Under the pieces are notes generated by a model that saw only the letters and a program-made list of their open reading frames with translations, was not told where the DNA came from and made no database searches. A stretch of 25,178 nt of DNA from NCBI GenBank assembly GCA_900660155.1, contig CABFPE010000045.1:367333-392510 (forward strand). Direction: 5' to 3'. A program made the translations under genes and the position numbers. The DNA comes from Hofstenia miamia. Its lineage: Eukaryota; Xenacoelomorpha; Acoela; Hofsteniidae. Numbering within the stretch: position 1 is the first letter of the stretch; each line of letters begins with the position of its first letter. Positions 11,475 through 20,555 of this stretch are shown piece after piece.

Positions 11475-11565
11475 CTCTAACATAAGCATGTCCAAGAAAA
11501 TGCATCTCGATGCAACCCAAGAAATGATGTTGGTATTTCTCCAAAGAATGTGCAATTTACACTAA
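11475..11565 (+). other. Candidate terminal exon, unidentified
   Basis: After GTAGCAG (AG at 11473-11474), splicing from 11299 would keep the frame and read through MSKKMHLDATQEM to a stop at 11563-11565. The implied intron is 175 bases. The acceptor's pyrimidine tract is poor, and a stronger-looking AG at 11461-11462 would give an immediate stop. No AATAAA is evident just downstream. This depends entirely on the preceding candidate exon being real. Confidence 0.2.
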
Positions 11566-12224
11566 ATTAGAGAAAATGTGCATATGTTGAACAAGCCATT
11601 ACAATAATAAGGCCAGTATAACTTGTCGCGTTTTCAAGAAGAGTAAACGTGGAAACTGGAAGCAATGACTGTATGAACTTGGAAATTAAATATGAGAAAA
11701 CAATCATATTTTGTATAATTTTTCTGAAGGTGGTCAATTTTGACCACTTCAGGCATTTCAGGGGTATCGGATTTTCAGGATTTCTAGTGTTAAATCATAT
11801 CAATGCATCCGTTTCTATGAAATGATAAGTGAAAGCCTTGATATTCATGCGGAGTCATTTGTTAGCTTATGAAAGTGGCAATGTGCCTACTAGTTATTTT
11901 GAATGATAAGTCTCCCGACTTGAACTTTTGAGTGAATATTTAGTATTTAGCTTGACTTCATTTAAATTGCTTTCAAAACTTTTTTATAATTGTTGCCCAA
12001 AAATCAATTTGAATTAACTCATGCTAAAAATATTAGGAGAAATTTTCATTTTAATTCAGAACTCAAAAAACAAATTATGGATTAATATGGATCCCATTCG
12101 TTCAAACTTTAGTCAACGTAAATCAGAGCAAATCCTACAGTTTCTATTTTCGGAACTAGATAGGGAAACATTTTGGAGATATTTACTGCTCTTTCAATAG
12201 TATAAGAACAATTCCGTGTCAAAG
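11566..12224. other. AT-rich stretch with one hairpin
   Basis: No gene recognised. It contains the inverted repeat at 11724-11752. Confidence 0.5.
11724..11752. repeat. Near-perfect hairpin
   Basis: CTGAAGGTGGTCAA (11724-11737) pairs with TTGACCACTTCAG (11740-11752) around a two-base centre, with a single bulged G. Thirteen base pairs in all, in an otherwise featureless stretch. Confidence 0.6.
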
Positions 12225-12302
12225 TAGAGATGGAAGCCAATCGGTACTGACAACCGGACCTGATCTCTTCACCTTAATTTCATTTCACCGGTCAAAACCG
12301 GT
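12225..12302. mobile_element. Possible hAT terminal remnant with CCGGT motifs
   Basis: The stretch begins TAGAGATGG (12225-12233), a sequence like the YAG-starting terminal inverted repeats of many hAT elements. It then carries several CGGT/CCGG motifs, including two ACCGGT hexamers at 12287-12292 and 12297-12302. Clustered short GC-rich repeats just inside a YAG end are typical of hAT subterminal regions. No second terminus or target-site duplication was found, so this may be a solo end. Confidence 0.3.
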
Positions 12303-13109
12303 CACTTTGAGAATCTGAATAGCTATATTTTCTTGCATGTATTAAATGACATAAGGCGCTATACATATTTCACAATCCATGCGGTCCTCTTTGATGCTAA
12401 TTTAGCAGACAACAAATAATTTGTGTCCAAAGCGTAGAACTAATGTCAAATTTCTTGTGTGAATGAACTATTTGCTTGCATGGTACAGCATGCTCTAATC
12501 TATAATCTAAACTTAAATGCAGGAAAGTACTTTGCAGTGCACGTTCTTTCTTGGTAATGTAAAGACTCGTAAAAATGAAAAAATCAAACTATGTGTTTTC
12601 TATTTTGTGTCCCTAACAAAATAAAACTGTGGCTGTGCAGCTGATAGAAAGGTAAGGTATGCGAAGATCTAATTACTCTAATCATAATTTATGTAGGCTA
12701 CGCAACTGACTGTTTCGTAATAAAATTACAAGTTGGCTTTATGTAAAACGAAATTAATCAATATGAGTTCCGCTAATTTACGTCAATTTTGTTGGAATAA
12801 CCTCATTAACTACATTCATTTGTAAATAGATAAAAATGATTGTTCTGTATTTTTATTATATTAAAAATAGTTAGAGACGTATATGTTGAGTAATTGTTAG
12901 TAGTGAATACGCAGAAATAGTTGTTTAAAATTCATCAAACAGGATGCAATTCAAGTCATTCAGGAGTGAGGACAGGCTTAAGCTGTCCGAAAGGGTTGCC
13001 GCAGCACGTTAACTCTTGTGAAACACCCATATTGACTTGCATGTACATATATTATCCAATGACGTGGATGAATAAAACCGTTATGAGTGCAATTAAAGTA
13101 GCAATGTGA
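12303..13109. other. AT-rich stretch, nothing recognised
   Basis: The frames at 12921-13109 (plus) and 12978-13291 (minus, two frames) overlap each other in opposite directions and have no family motif. They are treated as chance or as shadows of the relic at 13110. Confidence 0.4.
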
Positions 13110-13291
13110 TTTTGGGAATTTGATAAAAACAAAAAATTCCAAACTAGATGTGTAACACGACACCACATTTTCAAAGCAATTGCAAGAATAAGTGTAGAAT
13201 ATCTAGCGGAGGGTCTGATTGATGCATTAAATAATTTGCTCGCCAAAATGTGTGCCCTAATCACAGATGGCATTGGGTCATTGTTTGTCAT
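13110..13291 (+). pseudogene. Possible hAT transposase fragment (first catalytic Asp region)
   Basis: A plus-strand frame is open from 13110 to a stop at 13292 and contains a helix-like stretch followed by CALITDGIGSLF (13243-13278). In many hAT transposases a helix of the type 'i...y......l...l' precedes the strand 'aLTTDgWtS', whose Asp is the first catalytic residue; spacing and order fit here, with Trp replaced by Ile. Only this piece is recognisable, with no flanking domains in frame. The match is short, so chance is a real alternative. Two minus-strand frames over the same bases look like shadows. Confidence 0.3.
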
Positions 13292-13308
13292 CCAATGACC
13301 CAGTGATT
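13259..13308. repeat. Hairpin TGGGTCATTG...CAATGACCCA
   Basis: A 10-bp perfect stem (13274-13283 with 13293-13302) has a 9-base loop. It is extended by AATCAC (13259-13264) pairing with GTGATT (13303-13308) after a 9-base bulge on the left arm. It overlaps the end of the possible hAT fragment and could be a decayed terminus of another element. Confidence 0.55.
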
Positions 13309-13744
13309 TCCCAGCGAAACAACCACTGAAAGAAATAGTATAGTGTTCCGCTTAACCCAGTTATAGATCAGCAATTGCAAAGTAATGAAAGCATTTTCTG
13401 TGGATATAGTTTAAGTAAGTTAAACGATCTGCTACACAAAACTGCCAAATACTAGCTTTCTTTATGTTGATGTTTTTATAATTTGTTAAGTTTTGCTGAA
13501 ATTAAGAACAAACATAAATATTACACAAATGCATGACACATTGACTTAGTTCTGCTCTTAGGACTCCTTAATAGAGGTTTCACTAAATAACCAGCTATTT
13601 TTCCTCTAAACTAAAGTCATCAAATGTAACTACTTGTCATTAAAAGGAAAATTCTTTGAAAGTTAGCTCCAATTATTCTACGTTTTTGCTACCAAGGGAT
13701 GAGTCTAGCATCTAAGCAATAAGTGAATAATAGCCAGAGTTGAA
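13292..13744. other. AT-rich stretch, nothing recognised
   Basis: Apart from the end of the hairpin above, no coding, repeat or RNA signal that I can support. Confidence 0.5.
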
Positions 13745-13757
13745 AATGCACCGCTAT
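13745..13757 (-). mobile_element. Solo copy of a hAT terminal sequence
   Basis: AATGCACCGCTAT is the exact reverse complement of 16869-16881, the left terminus (with one or two flanking bases) of the 369-bp hAT element at 16870-17238. The adjoining bases do not continue the match, so this is at most a remnant end of the same family in the opposite orientation. Confidence 0.35.
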
Positions 13758-13774
13758 CTCAGGACCAAGTTAAA

Positions 13775-14351
13775 TGGCGGAGGCCAAGTCCAAGCCCAGA
13801 TTTAAACATAAAAACGGTCGAAGCTCAGCCCAAAATATTTAAACCCCGCCCAACCCAAGTCCAGTCCCATATAAACATAATATATATACAATGAGAAAAT
13901 TTAATAAAATTATTTCCCCACAATTTCAAAAAGTCAAATCTAAGACAATCTTCATTGTTTACAAACCTTTAAGGTTCAATGGCTTTCACTGTTATGGAAT
14001 AAATTATTTTTTTAGAAGTTATTATTAAAGAAGCATGAGAAATGTTTTTCTTTTTGTAAATATTATCTTCTAATGCCCAACAGCGTTCCTGGAGTTACTC
14101 CCAAAATAGGTATTTTGAATTGGGATCTTTAAGCATTATGGAGATCATCTTCATTACATACACGTTTTCGAATACACAAATATTTGGTATTTTTAAAAAG
14201 ATTTCTTAACATTTGAATATTTTCCACATGCTCCACTGCATACCAAATTTTAGAGTTAAAAGTGGACCGATGATTTAAACCAAGGCCCAGCTCAATACAG
14301 CTTAGGTCCAAACACTGCCCGGGCCCACCATATTTTACTGTTTTGCCACTG
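13775..14351. mobile_element. Candidate degraded hAT element with C-rich subterminal repeats
   Basis: The left part (13775-13870) has repeated AAGTCC/AAGCCC/GCCCAA motifs. The right part (14280-14335) has AGGCCCAGC, AGGTCC and GCCCGGGCCC. Read on the minus strand, the right edge begins CAGTGGCAAAACAG (from 14351) and soon reaches GGTGGGCCCGGGC, the layout of a common hAT terminus. The core is AT-rich. The frame at 14129-14383 (minus) runs through this end and is not a gene. A matching left terminus and 8-bp target duplication (expected copy of ACACTTTT) were not found, so the left limit is approximate. Confidence 0.35.
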
Positions 14352-15620
14352 ACACTTTTTAGTGTTATAAAAGCCGCACACAAGGAATTACATTGTGAGT
14401 TTAGCAGTTTGCATAATGCATTGATTTATTTATGCATATTCCTAATGTCTATCAACAATGCCTCTAAGAACCCTCTTTACAAAATTAATACATTAAAAAT
14501 GTTATAACGCCTGACAAAATTTGCAAAGGTTAAGTTTTTAAGTTAATTTTCTTTTCTGATGTATTTCAAATACAATTTATAAAAATTGAAAGAGGACCGG
14601 ATCGACGAATGCAGATTGTCGAAAGTTGATGATCATGAGACAAACATTTTTAAAGCCAAAAGTTCTAAAGGGGAGCAGTAAAATATAATACGTTCGGGTA
14701 ATCTGGGAAAGAGTTGAACATGGAATAGTGGAGGAAGGCAAATAATCTGAGGAAAAGTTGGACATTAGTAAAAAAGTTAGGGAAGTCCGGCCCAGCCCAC
14801 GAAATTTTACATTGCAATGTGTTGTAAAATCGAAGTTGCATTTTGAAATTTTACATTAGTATCATTTACTCTTCAAAATTCAATTAAAGTGTTTCAATTT
14901 CATTGTGTAGATTTAATAATAGGTTTCCAACATACCTAACTTTGGCCTAACAATCCTACAAGTTGAATAAATTTATGGCAAGGATCCTGAAATTCTCCAA
15001 ATTGGTACTGAAGTTGTCAGAAATTTGTAAAATTAGTCTAAAAACACTAATTTGATAAAAATATTTAACAATTTGCAAGTCAGAAATGAGGCACTATAAT
15101 GTGCTACCATATAAGGTGTGATGTGTAAATCAATCAATCAATGATATTTCCCATCAAGCTTTGTAAAGATGATTTATTTGACCTCTTGCATTAATTGATT
15201 TTCGCCATTTTTTGGTGTGATTCTCAGCTTAAAAAAAATTATTTTTCATTAAAATCTAATGAAAATTTCACTGCATATAGCTGTGAAAAATGGCTAAGAC
15301 TTCAACTAATGACTTTTTGGATACCGCATCTCAGTAAATTTTTATTTTATGATTTTTAAGGCCTTAAAAACTCATTAATTGGAATTAAATTTCTTACCAA
15401 ACATCCATGAAATTTGAGTGACTTGTAGTATGATATTTAAATCGTTCCAACTTTAAAAATTATTCCTTCGCTGCCACAAACTCTTTGCAATAAATAGATG
15501 CTATACTTAGATAAATGTTTACAATTTAATAACTAATAATTTATCTGAATAGCGTCAATAATTTCAAAAAAAATTATATACAAATCGACATACATTACAA
15601 AAAGTAACAAATCTTACAGG
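14352..15620. other. AT-rich stretch, nothing recognised
   Basis: A GGCCCAGCCC motif at about 14789-14798 echoes the C-rich motifs of the preceding candidate element. The frame at 14577-14765 (minus) has no recognisable motif. Confidence 0.45.
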
Positions 15621-16501
15621 TTATTTATAAATTACTGTATATTCATTGTTATAAAATTTATATCCTAACCATGATGTACCACAAATATATTTTTGCTGAA
15701 GGAAGATTTTTAAATGCTTTTTAAAAGATTTCAATTTTTCAATGCGTTTAACTTTCTTAGGTAGCGAATTCCAGTTTCGAGTGGTGACATTGATGAAAGA
15801 TTTCTTTAAAAATTTGTTTTATACTTACATGTAAAAAGTTTTGATCTTGAATTCTGTTTATGCGCAAATCCGAGAATTTAATTGTATTATAAGGCAGTAG
15901 ATTTTTTACTAGCTTGAAAAATGTTAGCAGGGTATTCAAAATGACAGGTTGTTTAGGAAAGAGAATTGACCTAGAAATGTAATGTTTAGTTTTCGATGAA
16001 TTTTTTGCTGAGATATTCAGTGCCCATTTTAATTAAATGTCAGGTTTTCTATAAAGCACATCACTTAGATCAGTAAATAAGTAAAATAAGTAAAAACAAT
16101 TAAGGTGGTTCATGATAAAAGCACATGGTGATAACTGTTTAACTACTAGTGTCATACTTTTTATACCTTTACTATAGCTAATTTTCTAACTGTTATATTA
16201 ATGTGAGTGTTGAACTTTAACTTTGATTCAATGGTTACGCCTAAGTACTTGAAAGTGTTTACAATACGTACATTAACACTATTTATTTTCAAAATCACTT
16301 TGGAAACATCGTAGTTATTTTTATTGGGCAGTAAAATACAAATTCCGTGTTAGCTTCATTAATTATCAACTTATGCATTGAAAAATATTTTGACAATTTG
16401 TTGCAATTGAATTCTATTGATTCCACTGCTAGGTGCATTGATGTATTACCGCTGAAGATGCAGTTGACATCGGCATATTGAATTAGATAACAATGTCCCA
16501 C
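15621..16501 (-). pseudogene. LINE reverse transcriptase fragment, family A, copy 1
   Basis: Reading from 16501 leftwards, motifs of a non-LTR retrotransposon reverse transcriptase appear in the canonical order. HCYLIQYADV (16495-16466) is the catalytic YADD box with the second Asp replaced by Val. NKLSKYFSMHKLIIN follows, then after a frameshift FKYLGVTIESKL. Further on are KWALNIS and SSKTKHYISRSILF, then NLLPYN, then after another frameshift the C-terminal RNWNSLPKKVK and LKSFKKHLK. The frame ends at a stop at 15621-15623. The upstream 'G.PQGs.LGP' box and everything 5' of it are missing, so the copy is 5'-truncated as LINE copies usually are. At least two frameshifts and the YADD mutation make it dead. 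The order of motifs suits a CR1/jockey/L2-like clade; I cannot choose among them. Confidence 0.72.
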
Positions 16502-16502
16502 A

Positions 16503-16679
16503 ATCCCATTGTTACCTCTCTCCCGTATTACCCAACGTATTATATTCTACTGCTCCACTTTAGAAATGGTTGCCTCAAGAATTTTCGCCACATGGATATC
16601 CACTTTCGACAAACTGCCGTCTTTCCTCTCTGGCATTGTTTTGAGTGCACTGAATAATGCACTGAATAATGAAATTTAA
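16503..16679 (+). pseudogene. Possible Harbinger/ISL2EU-type transposase HTH fragment
   Basis: A plus-strand frame is open from about 16503 to a stop at 16677-16679. It includes LEMVASRIFATWISTFDKL (starting about 16560). This resembles the helix-turn-helix end of DDE_4-type transposases, 'qstVSRiF.tWi..l...l', which lies just before the catalytic core. The adjoining residues are less convincing, and no DDE residues follow. The minus-strand frame at 16540-16725 is its shadow. It abuts the truncated 5' end of the LINE fragment at 16501, so the LINE may have landed in or beside it. Confidence 0.3.
16646..16669. repeat. 12-bp tandem duplication
   Basis: TGCACTGAATAA occurs twice head to tail (16646-16657, 16658-16669). 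It falls in the possible transposase fragment and adds four codons in frame. Confidence 0.8.
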
Positions 16680-16862
16680 TGAAAGAAAACGAACTCGATG
16701 GATTATAAGTAGTTTGCATTGCCAAGAAAATGGGTAACTACCCGTATTAAAAAATTAGCTAAACTTCAACTAACCCGGTAGAACAAACATAGTATTTGAA
16801 CTATAACTGAACTTCTTTGGATGCCTAAAATAAACTAATATATTCCACAAAAAATTTAAAAA

Positions 16863-17690
16863 TTGAATATAGCGGTGCATTGGAGCTGGAGCCCGGAACC
16901 AAGGAGCAGAACATTTTACTCTGAGCCGGCGCCTGATGTTTATAGAGCACCTCTAACTCCAAAGGTTTTATGAAAAGCTAGTTATATTAATTGATTTTTG
17001 TTCCACAAAGCTTTGGAGTTACAAAAAATGTACAAAAATTCGTGGAAGTTTAAAAAAATACGTTCAAATTTGAATGTTTGCAAATAATTCGCAAATATTT
17101 GTGATTATTTTGTAACGTAACTCGTAATGGAGCCGGAGTTGGAGCCATTGGTATCCAACAGATTATGAAATGGAGCTAAATTTTGATAGGAATGTGGACC
17201 TGTAGCAGCTTTATATTTGGCTCTAGTCGGCAGCCCTGGAATATACTAAGTGTAAACAAAACAAAATGCGTGTAATGTGCTGATGACAATAGATTCAAAG
17301 CTTAATTTCAAGTCGCAAATAAATACTATTATTAAAAAATGGCTGTAGGTATTAGAAAGATATCCCATGTTCACAACAGTTAAATCCAATTGCAGTAATT
17401 CAAATGTTTTATGCATTCGTTAGTAATTTAAACTATGCTAATATCTTATATACTAATGTACATAGCCTAATGATAAAAAGCTTCAACTAAAATGGGCATT
17501 AAATGTTTGTAATAAAAACTCTTCTAAAACAAAAGAATATATTACTAAATCTATTCTTTTTCCACGAGATAATTATTTACAATATTTATTTGTTTATTTA
17601 TTTATTAGAAAAGTTAGTGCTTTCTACAATATAGAGAAAAAGTGTACAAAAAGCCACTATTAAGTACTAAATGAATTGTTTCTATTTATT
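16863..17690 (+). pseudogene. LINE family A, copy 2, central part (split by hAT insertion)
   Basis: Plus-strand counterpart of the fragment at 15621-16501. Across the hAT insertion the frame reads LNILSVNKTKCV, matching the post-YADD 'lslN..Ktk.v.f' block. Then come TIDSKLNFKSQI (copy 1: TIESKLKFNTHI), a frameshifted FYAFVSNLNYA, and from about 17486 KWALNVCNKNSSKTKEYI leading to SILFP (copy 1: KWALNIS and SSKTKHYISRSILFP). About 25 codons between the first two blocks are deleted relative to copy 1. Stops and frameshifts make it non-functional. Homology fades near 17640-17690, where a minus-strand piece of another LINE begins. The remainder of this copy resumes at about 18125. Confidence 0.62.
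16870..17238. mobile_element. Non-autonomous hAT element, 369 bp
   Basis: The left end TAGCGGTGCATTGGAGC and the right end (reverse complement) CAGGGCTGCCGACTAGAGCC are imperfect YAG-type inverted repeats. Just inside both are GGAGC/GGAGCC motifs (16881-16895, 17130-17155), a typical hAT subterminal pattern. GAATA precedes the left end (16865-16869) and follows the right end (17239-17243). If the left end is drawn two bases later the shared flank is GAATATA, seven bases. hAT insertions normally duplicate 8 bp, so the flank repeats are probably an eroded duplication. There is no coding capacity. Removing the element would join LINE family A sequence across the site. Confidence 0.6.
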
Positions 17691-17769
17691 TGTTGCAGAG
17701 GTAATGATAGTGATATTTCTTGGTTATTATAATAGTTCATTTTATATTGATAATAGAAGAATGATGTAC

Positions 17770-18115
17770 TTAGTTATTTGTATTTATTGAAGTAATTCTT
17801 TGACTGATAAGATAATTCTTTGTTGGAGCATTCTTGATAAAATTAGTCACTTTCTTTTTTTCAGATCGAGCATCTTTATTTAATTTATTCCATAACTTTA
17901 CTGCAATATTTATGAATAAATTCTTCATAATTTTGCTACTAAATTTCTTGCATTGAAATGTACCGCGTCTAATATATATTAAGATGTTATCTTTCATTTT
18001 ATAAAATATTTCCAAGATCTTTTGTTGCATGATATCATCTGGATATAATAACATATAATTTTTTTATTATTTATTTTTTCAAATTTCCACCCTAAGACGA
18101 GATATCATTCTCATT
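17770..18115 (-). pseudogene. LINE family B, C-terminal fragment
   Basis: A minus-strand frame of 94 codons (18054-17770) reads RRGTFQCKKFSSK, then FINIAVKLWNKLNKDAR, then KKVTNFIK and KNYL. This is the conserved tail of LINE ORF2 proteins ('tR......p...t......s.  a.klWNsLP..i...  ..FK..lk..ll'). It differs from the family A tails (RNWNSLPKKVK, YTWNIYPKEMK), so it comes from a different LINE family. Only the tail is present. It sits in opposite orientation in the gap between the two halves of family A copy 2, which suggests it was inserted there; target-site repeats could not be fixed by eye. Confidence 0.6.
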
Positions 18116-18124
18116 TTCGACAGA

Positions 18125-18375
18125 ATGTCTGAAGCAAAATAAACGATCAAAAAACTATTCACGTGTTAAATATAATAAAATATCATGAGTCAATCCTTTA
18201 TTAATACTGCAATTTATACCTGGAATATATATCCAAAAGAAATGAAAATAACAGACAACCTTAAAAAATTCAAGAAAGAATTAAAATCATTAATTCTCAA
18301 ACATAACTTTATATCGGGTAGATCATGAATAGGATTTAAATTTTATAATAACGACTATACAATACATCGAACCAG
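18125..18375 (+). pseudogene. LINE family A, copy 2, C-terminal part
   Basis: The plus-strand frame gives SQSFINTAIYTWNIYPKEMK, then NLKKFKKELKSLILKH, then IGFKFYNNDYT. Copy 1 has KKSFINVTTRNWNSLPKKVK, LKSFKKHLKIFLQQ and LGYKFYNNEYT at the same spacing. A further upstream match is NDQKTIHV against IQDQNFLHV of copy 1. This is therefore the continuation of the fragment that stops near 17690. One stop (TGA after SGRS) interrupts it. The shared residues beyond the WNSLP block, up to the end of the protein, show that the two copies belong to one family. Confidence 0.65.
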
Positions 18376-18439
18376 TGTTTTTTTTCATTTTTGTTATTTA
18401 TTTTTTATTATACTTAGTAGTTATTGTAAAAAAATTCCA

Positions 18440-18615
18440 ATGAATATAGATTATCTCATCGAATGAAGCTCTCTAATTTTCAGTAGCATTTAATATTGCA
18501 TCAGTTGAGACATTTTGGCGAAATCCGAATTGAGCATTTGATAATAAATGTTCAGTTAGATTATGTAGAACTCTTTTGAATATTTTTCTTATTGGAGAAG
18601 TAAATGAAATAGAAG
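18440..18615 (-). pseudogene. LINE reverse transcriptase fragment, N-terminal finger region
   Basis: Minus strand, reading from 18615: ISFTSPIRKIFKRVLHNL, then HLLSNAQFGFRQNVST and DAILNATEN, followed by a stop and FDEI. This matches the start of the non-LTR reverse transcriptase domain ('rPisLls..sKifEkil...l...l....l.s..QfGFr...sT..a'). The fragment is about 55 codons with a single stop in the recognisable part. It could belong to the same original copy as the family B tail on this strand, but family A sequence (18125-18375) lies between them, so simple continuity fails. Confidence 0.6.
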
Positions 18616-20317
18616 AATAATATTGTCAATGTGAACAATTACATTTTATACATTCATTAAAGATTGCTTCAATTTTGTTCTTTTATCACATTACAGTTCG
18701 TGATTTCATGTATTAGTTTCAGCTTTGATTTGTAATTTGGCAGATGTGAGCCCTCATTTTTGTGAATTCGTTAATTGTCAGAAGCCTTTCCAAATTTTGT
18801 ATGCAGCAAAATTGCTGTGAGTATGGTAATTCATAAAATTTTTCATGCGGTATTTTAGTTACAAAAATCTTTACAATCATAAGAGTCTTCTGTTGCTCTG
18901 AATACTATATATATATATATATATATATATACTATCATGGTGCACTGCTTCTGAATGTTCCTTCATGGGGAAAATGTTACAAAGTGAAAAATCAATTATA
19001 AATACTAGAGCCATCAAAAAATGGTCGGAATTAGATGTAGTATGGTGAGGAAAACCCAATTGCAGCTATCTTTCTCAACACTGAGCGATTTTTTAGACTT
19101 CAATGTTCTGTGGGCGATTTTTCTCTATTCTTCATTTTCTATTGAGTAAAAGGATTAGTAGCAGCTCTAAAATCTGTTCATAAGGCAAAGAATGATCGAA
19201 GAATGGAATTTCATATAGAAAATCATCTGAAAGTGCTTTCGAGATTAAATACAATTGTCACCAGTAAAACTTCGATTTTAAGTGACGCATTAGTGACTTC
19301 CCGCCTTCACTTAACAAGATATTGAATGTTAATTTTTGATGTTCTTGAATATAACAAATTTTATATCAGGATTAACCCAAAATTAAAATCATAATTTTAC
19401 AATTTTTACTTTTATAAAAATTCTGAAATCAATTTTAAAATGTACTAGCGATTGCAATCACCTTCTCCAATTCTTAAAATTACTACTTATTTGACTTCAC
19501 ATTATAGCACAGAAATTATATACTAAATTTGCAAAATTCAATTATTTAAATGATTTACAAAATCAACATTACAATGATTAAGAAAAAACAAAATTGTTAA
19601 AAATAAAGTTACCAATTCCGCTAAAGTTAATTATTATAGTAAAATTTAGTAATTATAATTAAGAAATATTCTTAACAATATCTTAGCTACCTAATTGATA
19701 TCTCTATCAATATAAGACTGCTATTTTGAAATAATTTAGAAAATAAACTTTTGAGTAGAAAATATATTTATGATTTTCAAATTTTCCTAATTTAAGAGTA
19801 TCCCTCCTTAAGAAACCCTAATAAATTATTTTTTTTAAAGCCAATCAATAAAATATTAACTAAGATTCAACATATATAACTACTGAAATTGACGATTATA
19901 TTACAAAGATCTCCTATACTATCACATTTTTTGCATTTTTATTTATTTACTATATAACTAAGAAAATATTTCAAAAACTTAAAAAGTTTATAGGTGGCCA
20001 ATTAATACAATCTGTATAAAAATATCAAGAAACAATATTAGAAAAGCATATAGACCAACTATTGAACTATGAATTATCACAAAATCAAATCTAAAAAGAA
20101 AATAGGAGAAAGACAGTTTAAAATTCTTGAATTTATGTATATAAAATTTTATCCAAGGCAATTGATAATTTTCAACTAAGCATTAGGGAAAAATTTATAT
20201 AGAATTTAAGGAACCAAGCTTAAAAAAATAGGACGAATATAAATACAAAGTAAATTTACTAGAGATATAAAATATTTTAATTTGATGAATATTTTGTGAA
20301 TTTTATAGTGGGAAACG
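18616..20317. other. Very AT-rich stretch, nothing recognised
   Basis: Apart from the TA microsatellite at 18906-18931, I see no supported feature. The frame at 18877-19059 (minus) ends in codons from that microsatellite and is not a gene. From about 19300 to 20300 base composition is extremely AT-rich and every frame is rich in stops. Confidence 0.5.
18906..18931. repeat. (TA)n microsatellite
   Basis: Twenty-six bases of uninterrupted alternating T and A. Confidence 0.95.
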
Positions 20318-20534
20318 TTTTGAAAAAGGCAGTGACATACCGAAACATGTTAAATAAATGATGCGCTTCTTTTTTAAAGACAGTTTACCAATTTTACAAT
20401 TGAATTATGGAAAGAGTTCTATCCAGTTATAAAAACCAAATTGCAATAAATTTAAAGAATCTATTAAAATTCCACTAAAGAAAAGAAGATCAAATTATTT
20501 GGCAAATCAGAAAAATCAAAAACAAACAACTTAA
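20318..20534 (+). pseudogene. Possible LINE C-terminal relic (third copy)
   Basis: Plus-strand frames give SDIPKHVK, then FFFKDSLP, with an overlapping frame reading FTIELWKEFYPVIKT, then KFKESIKIPLKKRRSNYL to a stop at 20532-20534. The order 'SF..  ..eLWn.lP..ik.  ..FK..ik' is that of a LINE ORF2 tail, spread over two frames. It resembles neither family A nor family B closely. Extreme AT bias weakens the inference. Confidence 0.35.
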
Positions 20535-20555
20535 ATCTTCAAGGACATTAGCCTT

